Shown here: positions 10,113-22,358 of the stretch, piece by piece
Numbering within the stretch: position 1 is the first letter of the stretch
How the letters are laid out: every line of letters begins with the position of its first letter
From: Trema orientale
Taxonomy: Eukaryota; Streptophyta; Magnoliopsida; Rosales; Cannabaceae
Length of the DNA: 64,000 nucleotides
NCBI GenBank assembly: GCA_002914845.1
Contig: JXTC01000420.1
Span: 70,717 to 134,716, forward strand
Direction: 5' to 3'
Notes under the pieces: model-generated
Seen by the model: only the letters and a program-made list of their open reading frames with translations
What the model was told of the DNA's origin: nothing
Databases searched by the model: none
Made by a program: the position numbers and the translations under genes

Positions 10113-13100
10113 TCAACCTGCAATGCACAAGTTTTAACCATTAATCATAGTAACCTAGCTTTCAAATCATTGTTTGAACTACTCTTAATTACAAAAAGTA
10201 AACCAATGTAAACAAATATATGCTAGCAGTTAGCATAAGTAGGAGACAAACTCCATTTAGAATGGGCTTAATGAGAATAATTCTTCCTTTTTTTTTCTCT
10301 TTTTTTTTTTTTTTCCCAAATGAAGCAACGGGTGAAATATATTAGGCAAATCCTGATTGAATGGCCAAGTATTTCACTCTTTTTCTTCAACAAATTGATT
10401 AAAGAGGAAAAAAATTAAAATATATCCCAATGGCTGTCCACAAGTCATGACAAAGGCAGTCTTAAACAACTAGCACCTGTATGATAAATATCCCAATTAG
10501 TATGCATCCATGAGAACCTATCACCTATGTCGACCAAATCAAAACAGAGCCACATGACATCCCCAAAGAATAAAAACAGAGCCGTCCAAAAAAGAGACAA
10601 TTAAAAAAATTAAAGAAGGCAGCATACAGCAAATGATCAAATGGGGCAACTTTAGCAGGCCCTGCACCATACTTTCCTGTTGTCCCCGCTACTATCTTAA
10701 CCAACCTAACCTTGTATTTATTATGATGAGATATAAGGCATAGGAGCCCACCTGATTGATGATTTTCAGGATTTTCAGGTCCCCTACTTGTACTCGGCTT
10801 GCTGGTACTCGGTTGGACCATTGCTTGGTTCTGTCAATGGTAAACAACAAGAAATGGACCCCATAAATGCCAATTACAATTGCATCTCCAGAAAAATGAT
10901 AATGAAATGGGTTCAAGTCCCAATAAGAACTTCAGGAAAATTATATATCTGTGAGCAATTCAAGCCTGATCCGATCAGAATATTTATGCATTAAAACAAT
11001 AAAGGATATGCAATTAATTTCCATTTTCTAGCATGAAGAAAAAATGACATGTCGATTAGAATGAGTTATCAAGATGATCGCACGGAGCAATAAAGACCGG
11101 CTATTTCGGTCTCAAAGGCAAGAAAGTAAAGTCACCTGCTGTAACGGCAACTGTATCTGGTGGGAACCAAGATACTGCTGATAAGGATCGGAAAAATTAG
11201 GGATCCGTGACTGGTTAGGATTTTGTGTGGCAAATGACTGAAACATATACTCTGGCTGGTTGGTTGCTTGAGCTCTGGATGTCTCGGTTGTAGGCACAGG
11301 TGGCATATGAAAGGCTGGCATAGGGAACCTGGGACCTAAATGAGCTGCTGCGGCTGGTGCTGTAATGGCTGAACCAGTTAACACATTTGGAAACGGCATA
11401 ATAGGTCGGTTCATGCCCATTTCCATTCCCATGCCCATGCCCATCCCAATTCCCATCCCCATTGGTGGCATGTATTGTTGGATGCCGGGAAACATCATAG
11501 GGACCATGCCGCATCCCATGGACATCATCTGCAGCATTCGGTCAGAGTCTAATTTTTGTATCAAATAATGAAAGAGCTCATACTTATTGGATTGGGTAGA
11601 AATGGAAGCAAACAGAAGGTAAAATAAAGATGGGAGACAAAATACCTTCTATAGTTTCTATGGTTAAAGCATTGTACTTGTCTACTTCTATTTTCAACTT
11701 TGTTTTTTATTACATAAATTCTTCAAACTCGCGTGAACTTGAGTTCATAACTGTATTCCGTCACTAAACTCAACAACATTTGGGGAGCAAGGAACTCAAG
11801 AATATTATTAGACGCGTTCCTATGAAGAATCAAATCCAAACCACTTGGGAACAAACCATGAATCTGACCAGTGCACGTACCAATCGTGGATCTACTTCTC
11901 TATTTAACCGGTGCTAAAAAACTTTCATGCAATTATATTTGACCTTTCCGGTATCAGTACCTAGAGGAATATTAGTCTAGAATCACAAAGAAAGCCTCAG
12001 TCTTAATTGTATTTTCCTCTAAGAAAAGTGCTTACGTGTCTCTGCAAAAGACTTTGCCTAAGGATTTACATGTAAATGCTTTCCGACAATAAACAAATTT
12101 ATGTTATTTATGTGCCATAGACTTTTAGAGAATAAGACTGGATAGTGTACCTGCACTTGCAACTGAAGCGATTTCAAGTATTCTATTGCCTCATCCAGCA
12201 TTGAAGCTTTGTCAGACTGAAATCCGAAAAAAAAAAAACAAAAAAACAAAAAAACAAAAAAGCAAAAAAAAAACAAAAATTTCTTAAAACACACTTATAT
12301 AGAGAAAGCATGATCCGGTACCAAAGCAGTTCCACAATACTTTTGAAAATACATAGAACGATTATATATGTTTGGCGACCTTGTTACAACGGGGTATCAG
12401 TTCTTGCAAAGCCTTCATTTTTTCATTTATCCTATCTCGACGTCTCTACATGAAATGCAAACTCCACTGTTAGAAGGAAAAGCAATACCATAAAATACAG
12501 GAAACTACTTTGCAACAAAATTTAGAATCCCGGTGAAACGGACCCTTTCAGAGAGATTGTGGACTTCTGCAGCACGGGATCTTTTCGTAGATGCTGTCCC
12601 ACGTGCTTGTTTCTTTGCATCACCAGATTCAAACTCGGCATCCTTTCACAATTAAGGTAAAATATTATTCAAACTACTACTACAAATCAACAAACATTAG
12701 AATAAATGCATAGAAGGACCATTAGCATAAATGCATAGAGGACCTTCAAGTACCCTTTATCACAACCAGACATCAGTAGTACAAACACAATATATTCCAT
12801 TTAATGCCTTGTCAATAATGTTTTCTAATTTCATGCTGTTACCGCTCGAGTTGTTTTGACATGTCCAACTGCTATAGTACTTACGAAGGCTTACTCCATG
12901 GACCCTTTGCCTCCCAATCCTCCAATGCAAGAAACATTAACACATGACTCGGCTCCCTGAATCTGAATGTATTTAATGCACCCCAAATCCATTACATTTA
13001 CCTTTTATACTTAACCTGGAGTAATCAGTCATGCACACCCCACTATCACTCACTTAGCACTCACAATTTAAAGCGTCAAGGTCAACTAGAACTATTATTT

Positions 13101-15230
13101 TTCCCCTTTTTTTTTTCTCCCTCAGCTTCCTATTTCTCTTGTGAAATTTTTTTTTTTGCTGAATTTCTCTTGTGGTAATTTGGCTAGGGCTATAACAAAA
13201 TACCAAAATATATAATCAAATTTCTAAGGCTCAATACTAAAATGAAAGCTCCTGATTTTTTGGAAGCTGAACTACGGCAAATACTGGAGACAAGACCAAC
13301 AAGTAGCATTCGCTTCAATCACAACGAAACTTTACAACAAACCATATGGAGAAATGTGAGGCTTTAAACTTACTAGAACGTTCCATCGTTTCAGAGACAA
13401 ATTGAATTCAACTATCAACAACTACCAAACCAGCAAAATAAAATAAAAAAAAAATTTAAAAAATCAGATATTCCCATACTATTATTAATGGTAATAAGGT
13501 CTAACGGACATGTAATGGCAAGTCCAAAAAATAAATAAATAAATAAATAAGTGACATGCAATGGCACCACCCATCCATTCAAATATCAAATATGACACTA
13601 AATTGAATGATTAACACTTTTAACATTTGGAACACTACGATTTTAACTATTAATTTTTGGTTAGAAAAAGGTCTTGGCTCCATAATACATCTAAAATACT
13701 AATACGAGAAATTTTTATTTTTCATTTTTCCCTAAAAAAACAAAAATACCAATACGAGACGAGGAAGAGGAAGGCAGTCCCGTAATGCGCGCCGTCAATC
13801 CCATAAATGAATAATCATTCGGAATTTGAATTCTGTACATTACCAGTACATTGCAATTTAGGTCACCCACCAATCACCATCCATTAAAAACAATTTCACC
13901 CATTAAAAAGACATTCAGCTTCCTCCTGCCATACACGTGGCAGTCCGACGTAACCCAACAGTGCCACGTGTCGGACGGAGATCGGGACCGGGTGAAGCGG
14001 ACGATATGCAAAGAGCCAAGTGGCAACATGCACCGAAAGTCAGAGAGAGCGGAAGGAAGCCAAAGGATGCTCACGCTTACCGACGCCGCACCCCCCACCC
14101 CCCGCGCACGTTAGCCGAGGGGGGCAGGCCACACAACAAGCACATCGGGACTCGACTCGACTCACAGAGAAGAAAAAAATCTATTGACTCGGTAAATGAA
14201 CTCACCTCGCTCTGACACTCGGTGTCGTCCGGTTCCACTCCTTTCCGCTTCCGATCCTCACCCGCCGCCGTCGATTTCGTCGCCGGCGATGGCTCCGCGC
14301 TGGCGCTCGAGTCTCCCGGCGATGACGTCATGGTCCCTTCGCACCTAACCGCCTCCTTACCACCGCCACCGCTTATGTACCCGGACCCTAAATTGCCGTA
14401 CGACGTCTCGCCGGGGCTGCTCCGCCTCCCAATCTCTGAAACCCTTGAATTGGGACCCACCGCCGGCGTATCGCACGAATCCACAACCGTCGTGGACAAT
14501 TGTCTCACCGCGCTCTTGGAGCAGGACGGTCCGGACTCGTCCCTCGCCTTACTACTACTATTATTATTGTGCCTGGAGAAGTGGACGAAGTTCTGTACCT
14601 CCGTCCTCGCCGGCGGAGGTACAGGCTGCCTCGACGACGCCTGAACCGGCATGTCCGCCATGGTAACCGGCGGCCTGACCTCGGAGAAATGAGTATGGCG
14701 GAGAGCAGGGGTTGAGGTGGTGGTGGTGGTGGTTTCGCTGGGCGGAGGGTAGAGTAGGTCGGCGGAGAAGTTGTGTTCCAGAGAAGGATCGTCTACGAGA
14801 GGGTAGTGTAGCCAGGAAGCCATTTCGTCTTCCTGCATAAAAAGATGCTGTTGTTGCTGCTGATGCTGATGCTGATGATGGTGGTGGTGGTGGTCATGAA
14901 CTTGTCCTTGCGACGAACTGATCTCCATGTCGGCGGGGATTACGGCATCGTATTTGGACGATGGAGGCGAGGATTTCCTCATCACCGACCTCTGGTTCTG
15001 GCTTTGCGCGATTACTTGCCCGTTCTGCCATAGGAGCTCCATGATATCCTCCTCTGGCCTGAAATTTTCCGTTTTTTTTTTTCATTAAATCAAAACTCGC
15101 AATTTCTATAAATTCGAATTCATAAATAAAGAGCTTATTACAGAAAAGATTTTTTGGGGCAAGCGAGTCCGGAAGTGGTTGGGATTGAGTACTCGTCCTC
15201 CATTTCGAAATCGGGGACGCAGTGATTCAT
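10113..15230 (-). CDS. PIF4: Phytochrome-interacting bHLH transcription factor, PIF4/PIF5 type (549 aa)
   Basis: Eight coding exons in reading order: 15230-15142, 15058-14206, 12642-12544, 12445-12380, 12216-12151, 11528-11136, 10830-10752, 10117-10113 (1650 nt). All introns are GT-AG with matching phases; the last exon supplies only part of a glycine codon and TGA. The protein starts MNHCVPDFEMEDEYSIP. Its active-phytochrome-B-binding motif is at residues 37-45 (ELLWQNGQV), with the invariant E, L, G and Q. A His/Gln tract spans 84-101. The bHLH runs from about 334 to 391, with G-box-reading H342, E346 and R350. No phytochrome A-binding motif was seen, which favours PIF4/5 over PIF1/3. In the nucleus it binds G-boxes to promote growth in dark, shade or warmth and is degraded after binding light-activated phytochrome B. 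Intron 2 is 1.56 kb with two G-boxes. Whether it is the PIF4 or PIF5 orthologue is open. Confidence 0.95.
13934..13970. promoter_or_regulatory. Two G-boxes (CACGTG) in intron 2 of the PIF gene
   Basis: CACGTG lies at 13934-13939 (context acacgtgg) and at 13965-13970 (context gccacgtgtc), 31 bp apart, about three helical turns. The surrounding 200 bp is GC-richer than the rest of the intron. CACGTG is the site PIF proteins themselves bind, so self- or cross-regulation is possible; function is inference. Confidence 0.6.
14808..14898 (-). repeat. Histidine/glutamine codon repeat inside PIF exon 2
   Basis: Plus-strand ctg/ttg/atg/gtg triplets encode a run of six histidines followed by alternating His-Gln and five glutamines (residues 84-101). 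Trinucleotide runs of this sort often vary in length between alleles. Confidence 0.85.
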
Positions 15231-15780
15231 CCTCTAATTCTGTCAAATCACTACTACTACGAAACCAAAACCAAAGCACAATCATAAATCAATAAATTAA
15301 ATCGCATAAAATTAATTTAAAAAAAATTAAAAATCGAATATGCTAAAAGAAAATAATTTTGAAGATAGAGAATGAATTTACCGAATGAATAAACTGAGGA
15401 TATAGTTGTGGTAGTCGACGCCAAGGACCACATAAAATAAGATAAAATAATAATAATAATACGTTAATAATACTTTTTTCAACGACCCCAAAAAAAAAAT
15501 AAACAAAAAATTGATCGATGCTGAAATCAATCCCTGCAGAGATGACAAGATTGGTTCTTCTTCTTCTTCTTCTTCTTCTTCTTTTTTTTTTATTTTTTAA
15601 AATAAATTTTGAGCGTGAAAAAGTGAATCTCTTTCTCTCTCTCTCTAATTTTGTTGTTGAGGCCGATTGTGTGGAAGGCTCAAATTGTGTTTGTTTGTGA
15701 AAAGGAGGATGAGGGAGGGAAAGGGTTGATTGGGAAATGGAAAGATTTTTCGTGTTGGATGTTTGTATTGTATTGTATTG
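15231..15780 (-). promoter_or_regulatory. 5' UTR with leader intron and promoter-proximal repeats of the PIF gene
   Basis: Nine bases before the ATG there is a good acceptor (ttgacag at 15246-15240). A donor GTAAAT at 15381-15376 bounds a 142-bp leader intron (15240-15381). Upstream are a (TTC)n microsatellite (about 15556-15582) and a (TATTG)n run (about 15763-15786). No certain TATA box. The leader intron is predicted from splice signals only. Confidence 0.5.
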
Positions 15781-17166
15781 TATTGTTTTTCCAGTGATCT
15801 TTGCCTTTTGTGTTAATGTCGCCTGCCTGCAGCACTACTAGTCCAAAGATAAGGCTCTCTTTCTCTCTCTCTCTCACTCCAATAGTATGAACTATGAACT
15901 GAAATGAAAGAAAAAGACAAGAGAGATTTTGACGGTTTGTGATGTGAGAGAGGAAGAGAGAGAGAGGCGTACCATTGTATTCTCCATTTCCCGAGTCCAT
16001 ACTTTTCTTAATTTTTCCATAACTACCGACTTAACTAACAAAGTATTTTTTGTGTTAATCGCATGTTTTATTTTTGTTTATTTAACGCCTAAAAAGGAAA
16101 TAAATAAAAAAGATAAATAAATAAATAAATAAAATCAAAGCTTCTAAGTTCTATACTTCTTCTATACATGTACCAATTTCCAGACCATCCCATGTTCTTC
16201 GCATCAGACTGACTCACTCAATATCAGCCAAATCATAACCATTCATTTATTGATGAGACTATTTTTTTTTCCTTTTTCTTTTATATATATATATATATGT
16301 TTTTACTTGGATTAATTGTTTAATAATACTTGTACAGAGAAATTTTTAGATTTTGTTTGTAAATAAAGTCACCATATGCTATGGTAGTTTTGTAGTGACA
16401 AATTGAGTTATGCGAATTTCCCAGAGTCGCGTTGCGTGTAGTATGGAACGGAAGAATATTTCTCTCCGAGTTACCTTTTTTTTTTTTCTCTTTCATTTTT
16501 TTTTTTTTGTATTTTTTCACTGAAAGAATAATAATGAGTTCGAAAAATTTTATGTAAGCTTTTCCCAATTAATATGTCATGTGTTTTTGTTTACTTTTTT
16601 TCTTTTCTTTTCACATAATTGATGCTATTTTTCCCCCTGCAACAGGTGCTATGAATTATATTTTGTTTTTTTGCAGCAAAAAAAAATTATTCCTTGCGCT
16701 CTGAGTCTGACACAAAAATATTTACAGTGGTTTTTTTTCTTCGTCGAAGCGAAAAGTACTTAAATAAGATATATACACGTAGATGCTTAAAAAAAAAAAA
16801 AGAAAAAACAACAACTTTAGTTTAAAAATATATGACTTGCTTTTTTAAATTTTCTGACTTTCAACGAGTTTTGCCGATTAATTAAAAATGGGGAGTGTGG
16901 ACTAAGTACATTTGTCTTATACAGAAAATAGATTACGATGTATATTGGATGACGGGGCAATCAAGTAGCTAAGGAAATTAACTTTTAATTGTTATGTATT
17001 AAATAATTAATATAATGATTGAGAGTAATCCCCCAAAGCATTAAAATAAAATGATTGGACCCGAGTGGTTGTGCTTTAACTAGATAATGACAATTAACGG
17101 TAAACTGTCTCCAAGTTTAAATCCACGAAAAGATTTTAGAAACCTTTAACCATCTATTTTATTTTT
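15781..17166. other. Intergenic DNA upstream of the PIF gene
   Basis: Promoter-distal, AT-rich, with (CT)n at 15859-15874, (AAAT)n near 16112-16132 and (TA)n near 16283-16298. No gene supported. Confidence 0.45.
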
Positions 17167-18776
17167 AGGAATAACTTACAAAAAAAAAAAAAAAAAAATC
17201 CTAAAATATGACATTTTCATAATTTTAACATTGTTTTTTTATTTGTACAAAATTATACTTTTACATTTCATTTCTGCAAATTTATACTTTCTATGTAGAA
17301 ATTAGGTGACTTATGCTAACAATTTTGAGTTATTTTCAATAAATTTTAGGTTTATATCACATGCAGTCCTCAATCTTTTCTTCAAGTATTAATCAGATCC
17401 CCAAACTTTTTGTAGTGTTTAGATTCTTAACCTTACACATCGTCTCACTTTACTCTTTTTTTTTTTTTTTCACTTTTCCGTCCAATTCAGCCTTTATTTA
17501 ATAGTGTTAATATCACTTGTATCCTCAACCTTTACAGAATGTATCACTTAGGTCTGTTCTTTATTTTGCAGCTTTTAATTCCTCAAACTTTCATTTTCGT
17601 AATACATAAGTTTTTTTGAGTTAATTTTGAGTTAAAATCCAATTCTAATTAAATTGTACTAAATAAATTAATAAAAATTACCAACGAAATGTTCAATACA
17701 AATAAGACATTTTTTGAAAAAGATAATCTAAACAATAATATTATTTTCAGTTAATTTTTATTACCAATAATATTGTACGATTGAATTGTGAATTTTCACT
17801 AATGGTGGTAAAGTTCATTTATCCAATTCTATAAACTCATCAACATTTTTTTAATTAAAACTTATAAATAATAAAAGAAATTTAAAAAAAATTAAGTAAC
17901 AAATAGACATTAATTTACAGAAAATCATGGTTTTGATAATGATAATAATTAATAACACAAAAATTAGTATTTATAAATAAATATTGATCGAGTACATACA
18001 CAAATATAACAAGAGAAAAAAAAACGTAGCATTTAAAGATGATTTCTTGTAAATGGTTGTGAAATTCATTTTCTATAAATTTATGAACACACAATCGTTT
18101 AAAAATAGTCTAAAAGTCTCTCAACTAACAAATGGACACTAATTTATACAAATATGTATAATTTTGGTATGTATTTCAATGGGTATATAATTGAGTTATT
18201 TTGATATTACTTTTAATTTGGTAGTTTTTATTAATTTATTTTGTACAATTTGATTAGAGTTGTATTTTAACTCAAAAATAAGTCAAAATGACGTAAGTGT
18301 TACAAAAATGAAAATTTGAGGAGTCAAAATCAACAAATTAAAGAATATGGACTTAAATGATATATTGTATAAAAATTGAAGATCTAAGTGATATTATAAC
18401 TATTAAATAATGACTGAATTGGACCAAAAAGTAAAAAAGACTAAAGTGACACGAATATATAAGGTTGGGAATCTAAGAACTATAAAAAAAAATATTGAGA
18501 ACCTGATTAATACTCAGGAGAAAAATTGGGGACTGCATGTGATATAAACTCTAAATTTTTCGTATTAGTCAGCAGAAATATGATATCCTCAATTCAAATT
18601 TGATGTGTGGTGAGAAATTTGTTGATCAATTTATATGCAGAAGGTACAAATTTGTAGAAATTTGAAATATGAATGTATAATTTTATACAAGTCAAAAAAA
18701 GTGTTAAATTTGTAGAAAATGCTAGATTTCAGGATATTATTTTATTTATTTATTTATTTTTTTTGCATAGAATCCT
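17167..18776. mobile_element. 1.6-kb non-autonomous DNA transposon with very long terminal inverted repeats
   Basis: The left ~500 bp match the reverse complement of the right ~500 bp at many places. Outer: tcctaaaatatgacatttt at 17199 against tcctgaaatctagcatttt (complement, from 18734). Middle: tttatatcacatgcagtcc at 17350 against the same word in complement near 18550. Inner: aaataaattaataaaaa near 17660 against its partner near 18240. Further outside, aggaataacttac and aggattctatgc also correspond, giving the borders used here. Long inverted repeats are typical of Mutator-like elements. No transposase frame is present. Target duplications are obscured by poly-A and ttta repeats. Confidence 0.7.
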
Positions 18777-18780
18777 TTAT

Positions 18781-18858
18781 TTTATTATTGACTCGTTGGG
18801 TTTTTCTTATTTATTTATTTTATTATTGACTCGTTGGGTTTTTCTTATTTATTTATTT
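18781..18858. repeat. Two-copy tandem repeat, 37-bp unit
   Basis: tttattattgactcgttggg recurs at 18781 and 18818, each followed by tttttcttatttattt; the copies are nearly identical. It abuts the right end of the preceding inverted-repeat element. Confidence 0.85.
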
Positions 18859-20987
18859 CAATAAACCTGTCGGAGCCTGAGCTTGAAGTGTGTGCTACTT
18901 ATTCCCCCAAAATATGTGCTTTGTGTATAGTATAGTGTAGGACTACCTATAGCTTTACTAATTAATTTGCCCATCAACCCTTGTTGTGATTCTTGTGAAG
19001 CTTCACATATGCTACAGAGTGATACTAATTAAATCGATGAATACATAAACTGTTCGGCACCGAGTATTTGTCGAGTAATGAGGCTGAGTAACAGTTTTGG
19101 AAGATGGCATTAGATTCATACTAATCTTTGGTATTTCTTTTGATAAACGAAAATGTTATAAATTAAACGGCTTCAGGCTTCTTCTCAAAAGCCTGTTTTA
19201 AACAGCCTTTTTTAATAACTAGTCCTTTTCAATAATATTATTGAGAAAGTAGTCCCTTTAACTTTTGAAATTATTTTAAAGTCTGGAATGTCTATTGTTG
19301 ACTCGATAATAATATCGAATACATTTCGACGCTGCTTGACAATACTGTTGAATCAAGACTTCATAATTCGACAATACTCGACAATATTATCAAGCCACTT
19401 GACATATTGGGCAAAAAAGTAATAAAGTAGTTACTCATAATCATATCATCAGTTATTTTACAACTTAAAATGCTATACTCCTACTAAAATTGCAAAATAA
19501 GGTAGACTATTTTAGCAAAATTTTCTAAATTAAAAGAATACAGTTTCTAAGAACTACTATCTATGAAAGATGTCCCATTTTTGCTTTTCCCATTCAGCCC
19601 TAAACTATTGAAATATATTATGTTAGAAATCCCATTGTAGGGCAACACTTTTGCCCCAGTATGAGTATTTTCTCGGCCTTCAGATTAAATATATTTGTCT
19701 GAATTAAATTTGACGAATGAAAATTAAATTCACTTACTCACTCAAATTCTTTCTTTCCATAAATATTTCTCTTCCTATCTCCATTTTGAAGGTTTCTTTA
19801 TTTTTTTCTTCTTCTTTTTTTCTTTTATTTTTGATAAAGACTAGGAATTTGTTCAAATCACACGTAGAATCCCAAGAAGCCATTATAACAACATAAACAA
19901 AGGTCAAAAGGACCATTCGAATGTACAAGTTTGTAGTTGGTTTTTGGATTTCTTTTTGGGAAGGAGGTAATGTTTCTTAAGCCATTCATTTATTCCCAAT
20001 CTCACAAAAGGTTTTGCAAACACAAAACATCTTGCGGGATAAGAAGGAGACTGACTCTCAATCTGGTTCCTTATTTCCGCTGAAAATTTGCTTTAAAAAA
20101 AAAAGAAAGCCTCTTTGAAATTGATAATTTCTCTTTAAACTTTACGTGGGTTTTTAGGAAATTAAGGATTCCACCTATTGCTAAAAAAAAAAGATACAAT
20201 GTTCTGGTCTTCAAAGGAAGTAAGGCATTTGGTGAATCGATAGAAAGCCAAATGGGATCATCATTTTTTCTTAAAATTTTTAATTGTTTCCTTCGGAAAA
20301 GGATTCGACTTTTTTGATATATTCTTCAATATATTTTTTTTCAGTGGATCTGTTGTAGAGGTTCTGTATTTAAAGACCTTAAAGACCGTGAAAAACAAAA
20401 TAGATGCTAGATGGTTCCATACTAGCTAGCTTTTGAGTAGGATTTGAGCAATAAAACTGGAAGCCAACAAAAGTGAAAGAGAAGCCGAAGAGAGAGAGAG
20501 AAAGAGAGGAGAACAAGCACCTTAATTAATTGTTTTTTTTTTTTCCCAAATATTACAATGCATAAAATGTTTATACAATAAGTCCAAGTGATGCCTCTAC
20601 AATAGAATCCCTGTTATTTTGATATCAACTAAATTAATCCTTTTTATTATATATTTTTTTTATTCTCAATGAAAGGAGCACGTACCCTTCTCATTTATTT
20701 ATTACATTCCCACAAGCACAGGCCAATATTATTAGAAAATTTGATCAAGAGATAGAGTTGTTGAAAAATGAGAATTGAAAATGCATGACCAGTTGAGTTA
20801 AAGAAAAAAAAAAAGAAAAAAACTAATTGTACATTAGAAAATAACACATTTCAGATTATCTTCAAAATGTGATATTTTGTTGGAATCGGTTGATGTTTTG
20901 ACAATGTTCTTCTGTCGACTGCTAAATGAATCAATCTTCCAGGCCTTGATGTATATATTTTAAAACGAAGCAGCATAAAAATACTTA
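18859..20987. other. AT-rich intergenic DNA
   Basis: No gene recognised. A purine run (gagagagagaaagag) lies near 20490-20507. At 19805-19845 a T-rich run ending in tttgataaagac resembles the complement of a retroposon tail, but no borders could be set. Confidence 0.4.
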
Positions 20988-21603
20988 GGCCTCGTTTAGT
21001 CGGGGGGTAATGGAAAGAAATGGAAGGAGTATAATTTCAAAATAACTCAATTCCATTGTTTGGTTAGAAAGTCTAAATAGGAAAAATCTTTTCATTGGAA
21101 AGAAATATAGCGGAATTCTATTTCACCCAAGATTAGATGGAATAAGGTGGAATAGAATAATCATTTAATTAAACTATTTAATTAATAAAAAATAATTAAT
21201 AAAATAATTTAATGAAATAATAAAATAAAGTAAAATAATGCTAAATGTAAAACAATTTAATAAAATAATAATTTAATAAATAAATAATAATAAAATAATT
21301 TAATGTTAAATGTAAATAATTTATAAAATAATAATTTAATTAATAAAATAATTTAATAAAATAATTGAATGCTAAATGTAATAAAATAATTAAAATATTC
21401 ATTTTAAGCTTAAGGGTATTTTTGTCATTATATAGCTAATTCCATTCTTTTTTACAGTTAACCAAACAAAAGAATGTCCATTCAGCTATTGATTCCATCA
21501 CTCCAACTAAAACAACATAATTACATTACTATTCATTTTTCATTCCATTATGATTACTATTACCATTACCATTATCATTCTACCACTGCAACCAAACTGG
21601 CCC
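20988..21603. mobile_element. Tourist-like (PIF/Harbinger) MITE, 616 bp
   Basis: The left end is GGCCTCGTTTAGTCGGG and the complement of the right end is GGGCCAGTTTGGTTGC, the GGGCC-TTTGGTT style of Tourist elements. Both sides are flanked by TTA (20985-20987 and 21604-21606), the target preference of PIF/Harbinger transposases. The interior is a degenerate AT array of aataaaataatttaat words (about 21165-21400). No reading frame. Confidence 0.72.
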
Positions 21604-21841
21604 TTACATTCTTCCTATTGATGAGTTCATTAAAAAAAAAAAAGCAAAAGGGGCATGTACATCTCAATTTTTATTTTTTATTTTTTGGTTGATAACAAAT
21701 ATAATATAGCAAAAAGATTAACAGCCTAGAAACAGTTTTATAGTTTAAAGACCATAACAATGAAAGCTAGTACTTATGGATCAAAAGGAGACTATTCCTA
21801 CATAAAGACTAATAGGATTATTGTTATAATTTTATTTTTGG
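21604..21841. other. Short intergenic spacer
   Basis: AT-rich, no feature recognised. Confidence 0.4.
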
Positions 21842-22060
21842 GCTTATAGTAAAATGGCCAAATTTCGGGCTCATTTAAGTAAATGTTCATTTTTTAAATA
21901 CTATAGCAAAATGATTAATATATTAGTAGATATATCACGTATAAAATATTATGTACCTAATATAAAAAATATATACTCAGTAAAAAAACTAAAACTAATA
22001 TATAAGTAGATATGTCAAGTGTAAAAAATATATATACTCTCGGCCATTTACCTATAAAAA
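21842..22060. mobile_element. Inverted-repeat element, family 'aaatggcc', copy 2
   Basis: The left end cttatagtaaaatggccaaa pairs with the complement of the right end, ataggtaaatggccgaga. The left end resembles that of the element at 5126. About 220 bp, AT-rich interior, no frame. Confidence 0.5.
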
Positions 22061-22358
22061 GAAAAAAAAATTCATTAAAACGAAGTGTAGAAAAATGATA
22101 CTCACTCTAATTTCTCTTTTCTTTTTATGTAGAGGTTTCACATGTTGAAAAAGTGTTGTTAATTGGTATATAAAATTTTGAGATAATTTGTGACATCAAG
22201 GGATTTTGCATATATGGTAAAAATGCAATATCGGTTCATCATTATACATCACTAATGTATACGAGGATAAGTCTGTACATGGTTAATTATCTACCAAAAT
22301 ATTAGCCACATTCATCAGTTTTATTTGCGGACAAATTTTGTGTCAGCTGTTGATATAT

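Noticed and set aside
10525..10751. Read-through extension of PIF exon 7
   Set aside because: A good donor (TCAG|GTGGGC) and a distant acceptor giving Gly-stop produce the expected short HQSG ending; the extension has no family similarity.
14222..14644. 140-codon plus-strand frame
   Set aside because: It is antisense to PIF exon 2. GC-rich coding DNA gives long open frames on the other strand, and the peptide shows no domain.
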